NCBI GenBank assembly: GCA_016717655.1 | Contig: JADKFC010000003.1 | Span: 310,001-374,000 of the forward strand | From: Saprospiraceae bacterium | Lineage (GTDB): Bacteria; Bacteroidota; Bacteroidia; Chitinophagales; Saprospiraceae | DNA length: 64,000 nt | Reading direction: 5' to 3' | In this document: positions 8,750 to 16,825 of the stretch, piece after piece | How positions within the stretch are numbered: the first letter of the stretch is position 1 | Layout: each line of letters starts with the position of its first letter | The notes under the pieces: generated by a model | Seen by the model: the letters and a program-made list of their open reading frames with translations, nothing else | What the model was told of the DNA's origin: nothing | Database searches by the model: none | Position numbers and translations under genes: made by a program

Positions 8750-10073
8750 ATGAAGTTTTTCAGAAATTTACTGGGTCAGGAAGCCGCCGAACCCTGCTAT
8801 GCTTTTGGAAGATTTTCAGATGTTTATCAGGCTGAGGAGCGACTCATCCATTGGGAGCGTGCCATTGAAGCCCACGATAAAAAAAATTATTTATCCTCTA
8901 TCAAACACTTTTTAACCTATCTGACAGACGAACACGAAGGCAATGTCAGTTTTGAAGAGCCATCTCATGATAAACTTCGTTTTAAAGTGTATCAGGGATC
9001 CAAGTGCATTGAGGGCTTTGCCAATCAGGATGGATTTTTTGCAGAGGCTGTGATTGCCCGTTGTGAAAGCCTCAGTCTGGGTGCTATGCGTACCTTGCTG
9101 GAAGAAAACTATGAGCTGAGGTATTCTGCCTATGCCCTTGACAGTGACAACAAGCTGACCATGGTCATGCATACCGATCACCAGGATGGCAGTCCGTACA
9201 AGCTCTACTATGGCTTAAAAGAACTGGCTACCCAGGCCGACAAAAGAGACGATGTGCTGGTCAATACCTTTGCAGAATTGAGCCCTGTTTTTAATGGCAA
9301 CATCCAGCACCTGGGCGAACGAGAAAAAAGGATAAAGCTCAACTATTTCAGAAATTCAATGAGCAGGGCGCTGGATATTTATAGGCAGGCAGGTGTATCA
9401 TTTGAAAAGTATCCCGGTATGTTGTCTTACATCATGTTGAGTACTGCCTTCATGATCGACTACCTTCTAAAGCCGGAAGGTAAGACAATGGACCACATAG
9501 AAAAAATATTTGCCACTTTTTTTCACATCAACACATTGACACCCCAACGGAAAAATGCGGCTATCTACCACGAATTAATGGCCATGTCGGACGTCACAGA
9601 TGACGCATTGCTCGAGGAATTGTACGACACCAAACACACCTTTTGGCAGGCTGGAGGCGGCGGCCCACATCAAATTGCAGGAAGTAGCGGAACAAGAGCT
9701 GGTACATTTTGACTGGTATGTACAAAGCGATCTTTCTCAATATGCAGAGTACATTCCCAGGTATGTGTGTAGCTTGCTTTTGTTTGGTTATGCGCTGCCC
9801 ATCACAGACCATCGATTGCTTCAAATTCTGGCCCGTGTCCAGGAGAATGATTTTTTTACAAGCCTTGGATATAATTCTCTGGTTAAGCACGACGGCATGG
9901 TGGATGAAAAAAAAATAATGCCGCTGCTTGAAAAAATTTTAAAGGCATCACCCTTTCAAAAGGTGGCACCCAAACAATTTTCTCATTTGCTCGATTATCG
10001 GGATAAGGCCCATTTTGGTGACAGTTATCTGAGGGCAGTCAGTAAGCTGGATTATAAAAATTTCACGCTATGA
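8750..10073 (+). CDS. Unknown protein with YbjN-like region, coupled to a cytosolic trypsin-like protease; frame broken near 9650
   Basis: About 440 residues after repair. The first frame ends shortly after HTFWQ. Dropping one G of the GG at 9649-9650 continues it as LEAAAHIKLQEVAEQELVHF to the stop at 10073. Residues about 60-165 resemble the YbjN/type-III-chaperone-like fold: a beta strand pattern, then GFFAEAVIARC and an LLEENYELRYSAYAL segment. The remainder is helical with no catalytic motif that I can see and no signal peptide. Its stop overlaps the start of the protease gene (ATGA), implying translational coupling and a shared task. I do not recognise a named family; the YbjN-like reading is by eye and moderate. 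Confidence 0.75.
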
Positions 10074-11149
10074 GTAAAAGTTTAATGCCCTGGCTAGAGC
10101 CTCTGGTGGTGCAGATTGCTACACCCTATGCCACAGGCACAGGCTTTGTACTGTCTGCCAGCGGCCTCATAGTGACCAATGAACATGTAGTAAGAGACAA
10201 TGCCAGGGTAGTGATTGAAGGGCTGGCTTTTGAGAGGCAACAAACAGACGTTATCTATCTGGATGAAAAATTGGACCTTGCTTTTTTAAAACTGCCACAA
10301 CCTAGTCGCGAATTGGTTAGCTTACACTGGGCCAATGAAATGCCCGATGCAGGTGATGCGGTGCTGGCCTGTGGCCACCCTTTTGGATATAAATTTTCCA
10401 TTACCCGCGGCATCATATCGAGTGTGGAATACGAGTTGGGAGCCCTTTCTTATTTTCAGCACGATGCAGCCCTTAATCCGGGTAATAGTGGTGGCCCGCT
10501 GCTGAGCATGGATGGACATTTATTGGGCATCAATACCTTTATGGTGGATGGGGGACAAAATATTGGCATTGCCCTGCCATTTACAGAGATAAAAAAAGTA
10601 TCTGAGGCTTATACAGAGATCATGCCGGCCAGGGTGGTTAGATGCGGATCCTGCAACCAGATGTTGGAAGAAACCACACCCAGAAATTTGTATTGTTTGC
10701 ACTGTGGGGCCAAAGTCAAATACATTTCTGATGCCCCTGCTTACGAAGCATTTGGCATCAGCAAAAAGATAGAAGAAGTTTTGATTCAGCTGGGATACGA
10801 TGTGGCTATTTGTCGAAGAGGTATCAACAATTGGGAAATCAGCCAGGGCAGCGCCAAGGTCAACATCGTTTATCATGAGCCTTCCGGTTTTTTGATTGCT
10901 GATGCCACCCTTTGTTATTTGCCCAATGAAAACATGACCCGGATTTATACGTATCTGATGAAACAAAATTACCACAACAAGGGAATGACCTTTGCCCTAA
11001 AAGACAACAACATCGTCATTTCAAGTCTTATATATGACCAACACATGCACTTTGAAAGCTGCAAAAAAACCATCAATAAGCTTATTAGAGCGGCAGATAA
11101 GTATGATAATATATTGATAGAACAGTTTGGAGCAATGGCCATTTCATAA
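10070..11149 (+). CDS. Cytosolic trypsin-like serine protease with zinc ribbon and YbjN-like C-terminal domain
   Basis: A 359-residue protein. Residues 1-185 form an HtrA/S1C-type trypsin fold with the full triad: His39 (TNEHVV), Asp69 (KLDLAFL) and Ser140 (NPGNSGGP). Cys192, Cys195, Cys209 and Cys212 then make a zinc ribbon (CGSC...CLHC). Residues about 222-359 resemble the YbjN/type III secretion chaperone-like fold. There is no signal peptide, transmembrane segment or PDZ domain, which sets it apart from DegP/DegQ and places it in the cytosol. It is translationally coupled to the preceding gene. Proposed role: regulated proteolysis gated by the partner through paired YbjN-like domains. That role is inference; the domain order is what the sequence shows. 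Confidence 0.85.
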   Translation: MSKSLMPWLEPLVVQIATPYATGTGFVLSASGLIVTNEHVVRDNARVVIEGLAFERQQTDVIYLDEKLDLAFLKLPQPSRELVSLHWANEMPDAGDAVLACGHPFGYKFSITRGIISSVEYELGALSYFQHDAALNPGNSGGPLLSMDGHLLGINTFMVDGGQNIGIALPFTEIKKVSEAYTEIMPARVVRCGSCNQMLEETTPRNLYCLHCGAKVKYISDAPAYEAFGISKKIEEVLIQLGYDVAICRRGINNWEISQGSAKVNIVYHEPSGFLIADATLCYLPNENMTRIYTYLMKQNYHNKGMTFALKDNNIVISSLIYDQHMHFESCKKTINKLIRAADKYDNILIEQFGAMAIS

Positions 11150-11298
11150 ATGTATAAGAAGTAAAAACAGGTTTTGGCATAATATTTTAATTTTGAATAA
11201 TTTTCGGAATAAATGATTGTAAAAAAAGCAATTCTATCATTTTTGTTCTTTTTGAGCCTTAGTTGAACTATTTTTAGACTCATGTTGTTTAAACCACA

Positions 11299-11589
11299 AT
11301 GCACCGATTCACCAAAATATTATTAGCGTTGACCATAGCCTTTACCCTTGGGGGTAAGCCCCTCATTGATTTGTGGGTTTATGACACGTTGATCGTATTA
11401 TATGAACAAAGCGAAGAAGAAGAGGTGAGCCACAAAGACAGCATCAAAGAGCTGAAATTTGTGAAAAAATATTCTTTTTTGGTGGATGTTGCTTTGGAAG
11501 ATGAAAATCTTCAAAACAATTTCATAACCACCTCACTGTCCCACCTTTTCAAAGGAGCCTTTGTGCTTCAACCACCGGAGTTGGTCTGA
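11299..11589 (+). CDS. Small hypothetical protein with N-terminal signal or anchor
   Basis: A 96-residue reading frame from ATG 11299. The N-terminus (TKILLALTIAFTLGG) looks like a signal peptide or membrane anchor. It is followed by an acidic stretch (EQSEEEEVSHKDSIKE) and a hydrophobic, otherwise plain tail ending QPPELV. I do not recognise the family. The coding look is supported by codon use and by a start that follows a reasonable 150-base intergenic space. It precedes the SulP gene by about 190 bases, which hold no further gene. Moderate confidence that it is real. Confidence 0.55.
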   Translation: MHRFTKILLALTIAFTLGGKPLIDLWVYDTLIVLYEQSEEEEVSHKDSIKELKFVKKYSFLVDVALEDENLQNNFITTSLSHLFKGAFVLQPPELV

Positions 11590-11779
11590 TAGGGCTAGTC
11601 CGTGTTTATTTCCAGTAATGTTATATGCAACTCAAGTAGTTGTTCTTGTTGGTTTAAGTGATTAGTCCTACCTGCCATCGATGATTTCGTTGGTATCTTT
11701 TCTATGACATTTCTCACGTTTTTTAAACAGTCGGTGATTTCAGTAAATGGATAATTGCCGGCAGCAAGAAATTACAATT

Positions 11780-13393
11780 ATGAATTTGCAACAAAAATTA
11801 AAAGCAGACCTTCCGGCTTCACTGGTGGTGTTTTTGGTTGCCCTGCCGCTTTGTTTGGGCATTGCGATGGCATCCGGCGCACCTTTGTTTGCCGGTATTA
11901 TATCAGGGGTTATAGGTGGTCTGGTGGTAGGTAGCCTGAGTGGTTCGAATGTAAGTGTGTCCGGGCCGGCAGCAGGATTGACCGCCATTGTATTGACGGC
12001 CATTTCTACCCTGGGTAGTTATGAAGTTTTTTTAAGTGCAGTTGTTTTGGCTGGACTGATGCAATTGGTCTTAGGCCTGATCAAAGCGGGCAGTGTGGCC
12101 GATTATTTTCCCAACAGTGTGGTAGAGGGGATGTTGGCCGGTATTGGTGTCATCATTTTTCTCAAACAACTGCCTCACGCAGTAGGTTACGACCGGGACT
12201 CAGAAGGAGACATGGCTTTTGAAGAGAAGGGTGGATCTAACACCTTCAGCTCACTTTTGGATATGTTTGATTACATGCACCCTACCGCTGTTATTTTGTC
12301 TACCATCAGTATCTTATTACTGATAACATGGGAAAAGGTGCCAGCCCTCAAAAAGCTGAAATTATTGCCCGGTGCATTGGCCGTAGTGGCCACCGGCATT
12401 GTACTGCAGGAAGTGTTTACCGGCATGGGAGGTAGCTGGGTACTCCAGAGTGAGCATCTTGTAACCCTTCCCGTTGTTGACTCCGTTAGTGCCCTTGGTG
12501 GTATTATTACCATGCCAGATTTTAGTGCTTTGATGAATGAAAAAGTATGGGTTGTAGCAGCAACCATTGCCATAGTTGCCTCACTGGAAACATTGTTGTG
12601 TATTGAGGCGGGAGATAAGATGGATCATCAGAAAAGATATTCAGATCCCAACAGAGAATTGTTGGCACAGGGTGTGGGCAACTCGTTGAGTGGTTTGATA
12701 GGAGGATTGCCCATGACCTCAGTGGTGGTGCGTACTACGGCCAACATAACTTCAGGGGCACAAAGCAGGATGTCAGCCATCTTACACGGATTTTTCTTAT
12801 TGGTATGCGTGCTTACCATTCCCCGCTTGTTGAACAAGATACCCCTTGCCTCCCTGGCGGCCATCTTATTGATGATTGGTTATAAGTTGGCCAATCCTTC
12901 AAAACTTTGGCATTTTTACAGCCAGGGCAAATATCAGTTTTTTCCATTTGTCATCACCTTGCTGGCCGTAGTCTTTACAGATTTGCTTACCGGAGTTTGT
13001 ATTGGACTTGGTTTGAGCATCCTCTTTATTTTGAGGGGAAATATGAAAAATGCCTATTCCTTCTCCAGTGAAAGTTATAAAGACGGAGATCGCATTTACA
13101 TTGAATTGGCGCAGGAAGTGAGCTTTCTCAACAAAGCCGCCATCAAACGCACTTTAGCTGAATTGCCGGAAGGGAGCAGCGTAGTCATTGATGCATCTGC
13201 AACCCAATACATAGCGCACGACATCCTCGAACAGATCAAAGAATTCAGGGACATAGTTTCAAAACAAAAAAACATCCACCTGGAATTGACAGGATTTAAA
13301 GAAGATTATGAAATTGAAAACACCAACCACGTAAAAATATTTTCTGCTGACAACAAAGAGAAGTATAGGCCAGAAATAGTAACAGAACCTTAA
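11780..13393 (+). CDS. SulP-family anion transporter, probable bicarbonate uptake
   Basis: A 537-residue inner-membrane transporter. It has the SulP signature region near the N-terminus (DLPASLVVFLVALPLCLGIAMASGAP, then SVSGPAAGLTAIVL), about ten to twelve hydrophobic helices and a C-terminal STAS-like domain (IYIELAQEVSFLNKAAIK...VVIDASATQYIAHD). The start at ATG 11780 begins MNLQQKLKADLP, as in the family; an earlier ATG at 11747 would add eleven atypical residues. It lies 27 bases before a beta carbonic anhydrase. That pairing is well known for SulP proteins that move bicarbonate (BicA-type), so bicarbonate rather than sulfate is the likely substrate. The substrate is inferred from context. 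Confidence 0.92.
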   Translation: MNLQQKLKADLPASLVVFLVALPLCLGIAMASGAPLFAGIISGVIGGLVVGSLSGSNVSVSGPAAGLTAIVLTAISTLGSYEVFLSAVVLAGLMQLVLGLIKAGSVADYFPNSVVEGMLAGIGVIIFLKQLPHAVGYDRDSEGDMAFEEKGGSNTFSSLLDMFDYMHPTAVILSTISILLLITWEKVPALKKLKLLPGALAVVATGIVLQEVFTGMGGSWVLQSEHLVTLPVVDSVSALGGIITMPDFSALMNEKVWVVAATIAIVASLETLLCIEAGDKMDHQKRYSDPNRELLAQGVGNSLSGLIGGLPMTSVVVRTTANITSGAQSRMSAILHGFFLLVCVLTIPRLLNKIPLASLAAILLMIGYKLANPSKLWHFYSQGKYQFFPFVITLLAVVFTDLLTGVCIGLGLSILFILRGNMKNAYSFSSESYKDGDRIYIELAQEVSFLNKAAIKRTLAELPEGSSVVIDASATQYIAHDILEQIKEFRDIVSKQKNIHLELTGFKEDYEIENTNHVKIFSADNKEKYRPEIVTEP

Positions 13394-13420
13394 TTCAACT
13401 AACCAATAAAAAAAAATAAA

Positions 13421-14098
13421 ATGAAAGCACATACAAAAGCATCTCAGGAAACCATAACACCCGCCTTGGCCCTTCAGTTTTTAAAGGAGGGCAATAGCAG
13501 GTTTATCAACAACCTCAAAATTAACAGAAACCTACTGGAGATGGTCAATGATACGCGCGATGGCCAATTTCCGTTTGCATCAATCTTAAGTTGTAGTGAT
13601 AGTCGCACTTCAGCGGAGCTGGTTTTTGACCAGGGACTCGGAGATATTTTTAGTGTGCGATTGGCAGGAAATGTTGCCAGCCAGTTTGCCGTAGGATCTC
13701 TTGAGTTTGCCTGTAAATACCTGGGTTCCAAAATCATTGTAGTCTTAGGTCACACCCAATGTGGTGCAGTAAAAGGGGCTTGTGATAATTTTCAGGATGG
13801 AAACATTACTCCATTGTTGGCACAAATTACACCTGCCGTAGACATGGAGATAGCTACCAAAGAGCACCGTCATTCCAAAAACAATGACTTTGTGCACAAT
13901 GTGATGTTGAAAAATGTGGAGTTGCAGATTAGAAATATTTATGCATTGAGTCCAACCCTTACCCATATGAAAATGGAGGGTAAAATTGACATTGTAGGCG
14001 GTATTTATGATGTAGGCACCGGCGTTGTTGATTTTTTAGAGATTGGCAACGAGGTATTGGAAGGAATAGTGAGAGAAGCTGATTTTTCAGCTGTATAG
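13421..14098 (+). CDS. Beta-class carbonic anhydrase paired with SulP
   Basis: Interconverts CO2 and bicarbonate. The 225-residue protein has the zinc ligands Cys58 (LSCSDSR), His111 and Cys114 (GHTQCGAV), together with the catalytic Asp60/Arg62 dyad. The C-terminal part has VGGIYDVGTGVVDFL, where the usual motif is GxxYDVxTG. It follows the SulP gene with a short A-rich gap and precedes a strong terminator, so the two make a bicistronic unit. It differs clearly from the second carbonic anhydrase in the window (59330-59956), which is of another beta subgroup. Confidence 0.95.
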   Translation: MKAHTKASQETITPALALQFLKEGNSRFINNLKINRNLLEMVNDTRDGQFPFASILSCSDSRTSAELVFDQGLGDIFSVRLAGNVASQFAVGSLEFACKYLGSKIIVVLGHTQCGAVKGACDNFQDGNITPLLAQITPAVDMEIATKEHRHSKNNDFVHNVMLKNVELQIRNIYALSPTLTHMKMEGKIDIVGGIYDVGTGVVDFLEIGNEVLEGIVREADFSAV

Positions 14099-14126
14099 TC
14101 ATATTTGTTGCAGATTAGATTTGTTG

Positions 14127-14156
14127 AACGGGTCGGCGAAGGTCGACCCGTTTTAT
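14127..14156 (+). terminator. Terminator of the SulP-carbonic anhydrase operon
   Basis: AACGGGTCG (14127-14135) pairs perfectly with CGACCCGTT (14144-14152) around an eight-base loop, followed by TTTTATTT. It lies 29 bases after the carbonic anhydrase stop. Confidence 0.85.
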
Positions 14157-14252
14157 TTGGCAGAAGTATTAACAGGAGGTTAAAGTTGATGTCCAAATGT
14201 CAAATTAATTGGATATTTGCAGCTTTAATTTACCATAGAAGTGAATAGACGG

Positions 14253-15668
14253 ATGGACCAGCAGTGGAAGAAATTACTCGTGATCGGCTTTTGGCTTTTG
14301 GCATTTGCCCAAGGATATGCCAATGAAATATCGATTCGGGTTAAGATGGAAGGTTTGAGCTATGATACGATTTGGTTTGGCAAGACCCTGGGAAGGAAGC
14401 CTTTTCCACAGCAATTTGTTTTAAAAAAGGAGGATGGTACCTATGAAATTAAGTTGAAGGGGCCTGTGAATCCGGGATTTTATGCCATCTTTTTTAAAAC
14501 CTCTTCAATGGGCAGGCTCAATTATTTTCATGTAGCCATAGACAAGGATCAAGGCAATTTTTCTGTTTCTTGTACCTTACCACAGATTTTTGAAACCTTG
14601 GCCTTTGAGGGCAATAAAGAATGTGAAAACTATTACCAGTATCGAAATGTGATGGCGGGCCATATGGTTGATTATATGAAGCTCCTTGACTATTATCGCT
14701 ATCAAATGGATGAGCTTAATTACAAGTTTATTACCTCCAAGGAAGAGGCAGCCATCATTCACCAGACTCAATATTTAGCCAAACATCCTGACGGCTTGAC
14801 CGCCAGTCTGGCACGACAAACGCCTGTTATGGCGGCTCCCAGATCCAATGATTGGAAAAAAGACAGAACACTCAGGTGGCAGCTTTTTACCCAAAATTAT
14901 CTTACAGCCTGGCAGGGTGGTGACAGCCTGTTTTGGTCATCACCACTGGGCATAGATTGGCTGGATCATTATACCTTAGGACTCTGGGATGAGTTATCTG
15001 GAGATCCTTCACTGATGGCAGACGAGGCCCTTGCCAAATTGTCAGGTAAGAAGGAATTTTATTTATATTATTTAAATTATTTGTTGCAAGTTTATGCCAA
15101 AAGTAGTCGGTTTGACCTTGACAGGGTGTATGTACATCTGGTGAGAAAATATGTAGAGAAGGCTGATAAATCGCTGCTGGGCGAAGAAGAGTGGTACAGG
15201 CATACCAACCAGGCCAATAACATCAACAGGGTGATGACGGGCAATTTTCTGCCCGACCTGCGTTTTTATGACGAAAAAGAGGTGCCCAGACATGTGTATG
15301 ATTTAGATGCAGAATACACCCTTTTGGCATTTTGGAATCCGGATTGTCCACATTGTATCAATGAGTTGCCAGCTTTGGCCAAACTCTATCCTCCTTACCA
15401 GGCCAAAGGCTTAAAAATCATTACCATCTGCGGTAAGAGAGACGATAAGGTTTCGTTGTGCTGGCAGGGAAGAGAAGAATTGGGTCTACCTTCGGCCTGG
15501 TATTACTGGGCTGATCCCAAGTCGATATCCCGGTTTCAGGTCATTTACAACATTTACACCATACCGGCTATCTATATCCTGGATAAGAACCATAAAATTG
15601 TTTGTCGCATCAAAGGAGAGATGATAGAAAACGAACTGGCCCTTGCCTTGGAAAAATACGTTAAATAA
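14253..15668 (+). CDS. Exported thioredoxin-like (TlpA/DUF5106-type) protein
   Basis: About 471 residues: signal peptide (KKLLVIGFWLLAFAQGYA), a beta-rich N-terminal domain of the kind seen with Bacteroidota redoxins (DUF4369-like), a long helical middle region, and a C-terminal thioredoxin fold. The active site is Cys365-Pro-His-Cys368 (WNPDCPHCINE), with the cis-proline segment IYTIPAIYILD. It is probably periplasmic and acts in disulfide reduction or haem and cytochrome maturation; the client is unknown. A GTG at 14241 is an alternative start. A near-consensus GATATTTG at 14211-14218 may be its -7 element. Confidence 0.82.
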   Translation: MDQQWKKLLVIGFWLLAFAQGYANEISIRVKMEGLSYDTIWFGKTLGRKPFPQQFVLKKEDGTYEIKLKGPVNPGFYAIFFKTSSMGRLNYFHVAIDKDQGNFSVSCTLPQIFETLAFEGNKECENYYQYRNVMAGHMVDYMKLLDYYRYQMDELNYKFITSKEEAAIIHQTQYLAKHPDGLTASLARQTPVMAAPRSNDWKKDRTLRWQLFTQNYLTAWQGGDSLFWSSPLGIDWLDHYTLGLWDELSGDPSLMADEALAKLSGKKEFYLYYLNYLLQVYAKSSRFDLDRVYVHLVRKYVEKADKSLLGEEEWYRHTNQANNINRVMTGNFLPDLRFYDEKEVPRHVYDLDAEYTLLAFWNPDCPHCINELPALAKLYPPYQAKGLKIITICGKRDDKVSLCWQGREELGLPSAWYYWADPKSISRFQVIYNIYTIPAIYILDKNHKIVCRIKGEMIENELALALEKYVK

Positions 15669-15683
15669 AAACCAGAGAAATAA

Positions 15684-16338
15684 TTAGGAAGAAGGATTGA
15701 GGTATTTGATGATGACCTGGATTTGTTCTTCTTTGGTGAGATGGGTATTGTCGATTTCGATGGCGTCATCGGCTTTGCGAAGTGGGCTGTGTTCACGGGT
15801 TGAATCTATGTGGTCGCGATGATTGAGGTTGGCCACTACTTCTTCCAGAGAGATGTCTTCGTTTTTCTTTCAATTCATCAAATCTTCTTCGTGCTCTGAT
15901 GGTGGGGTCGGCAACCAGGAAAAATTTAAAGTCAGCTTCCGGAAAAACAACGGTGCCAATATCTCTGCCGTCCATGACAGCACCGTTGGAGCCCATTTGC
16001 TGTTGGAGGGTTACCATTTTAATCCTTACCTCGGGGATGGCTGAAACTTCGCTAACCTTGTTGGAAACCTCCATAGACCGCAATTCTTCTCTTAAGGCCT
16101 TGCCATTACAATAAAGCACATTTTGATCTCCTTCTCTTACAAATTTGATGCTGATGTGGTTGAGGGCATCATAAACGGCATGTTCATCTGTAAAGTCTAC
16201 CCGGTGTTCAAGGAAGTACCAGGTAACAGCCCTGTACATGGCACCAGAATCGATGTAAGGTAACGTAAGGATAGCTGCCAAAGCTTTGGCGATGGTGGAT
16301 TTGCCACAAGAAGAAAAACCATCAATGGCAATGATCAT
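15684..16338 (-). CDS. cmk: Cytidylate kinase, frame broken near 15862
   Basis: Phosphorylates CMP and dCMP. It has a P-loop (DGFSSCGKST, residues 6-15), YIDSGAMYRAVTW, GRDIGTVVFPEADFKFFLVA and RRRFDEL. The open frame then degenerates and stops at 15793. One frame over, the expected family sequence continues as NEDISLEEVVANLNHRDHIDST, then REHSPLRKADDAIEIDN, to a stop at 15684-15686. Changing the T5 run at 15862-15866 (one T fewer or two more) restores about 217 residues, a normal length. The conserved REHSPLRKA motif in the second frame makes a sequence error more likely than a dead gene, since cmk is normally important for growth. Confidence 0.9.
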
Positions 16339-16368
16339 AAGGCCTCGATTGATTGAAAAAAATAAAAA

Positions 16369-16402
16369 TGCCCCTTTAATTTCATATTGAAATACAGGGG
16401 CA
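16369..16402 (-). terminator. Terminator of the DUF2795 gene
   Basis: TGCCCCT and AGGGGCA bracket an inner ATTTCA-TAT-TGAAAT hairpin, making one long interrupted stem. On the minus strand it is followed by TTTTTATTTTTTT. It lies between the DUF2795 stop (16425) and the cmk start. Confidence 0.75.
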
Positions 16403-16424
16403 CTGTCATTTCTTTAAAAATGGA

Positions 16425-16646
16425 TTAATATTCATCTTCATTGAACAGGAAGTCATCCTTTCGCGGATAATCCGGCCAAATGTCCTCCATTGTATCATAG
16501 ATCTCTGCTTCGTCTTCCAATTCATTGAGATTTTCAATTACCTCAATAGGAGCACCAGATCGAATGGCATAATCGATGAGTTCGTCCTTGGTCGCAGGCC
16601 ATGGCGCATCTTCCAGATGGTGGGCAAGTTCAAGTGTCCAGTACAT
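16425..16646 (-). CDS. DUF2795 domain protein
   Basis: A 73-residue acidic protein. YWTLELAHHLEDAPWPATKDELIDYAIRSG matches the DUF2795 core, and the tail EDIWPDYPRKDDFLFNEDEY is typical of the short Bacteroidota members. It is cytosolic with no known biochemical function; the family is small, helical and widely conserved in the phylum. It has its own terminator and lies upstream of cmk on the same strand. The start at ATG 16646 fits the family. Confidence 0.88.
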   Translation of the reverse strand: MYWTLELAHHLEDAPWPATKDELIDYAIRSGAPIEVIENLNELEDEAEIYDTMEDIWPDYPRKDDFLFNEDEY

Positions 16647-16825
16647 ATATCTGTGTTTTTTTTACGATTATGTAATAAGTTACGTGTCGGTTTTAGTTCC
16701 CACAAAAGTAGTTTTTTTGTTGAGATATGCTTGTTTTTTCAGCAATATTGTTGCTCATCTTTGGAACTAGCTGATAATCAGTATAATATTTTTTTATTTC
16801 AGCTTGTGATTAGGTAAAATTTGGT

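Noticed and set aside
8750..11149. Antiphage defence island with trypsin-like effector
   Set aside because: No nucleotide cyclase, NTPase, nuclease, restriction or toxin gene is nearby. The neighbours are housekeeping genes.
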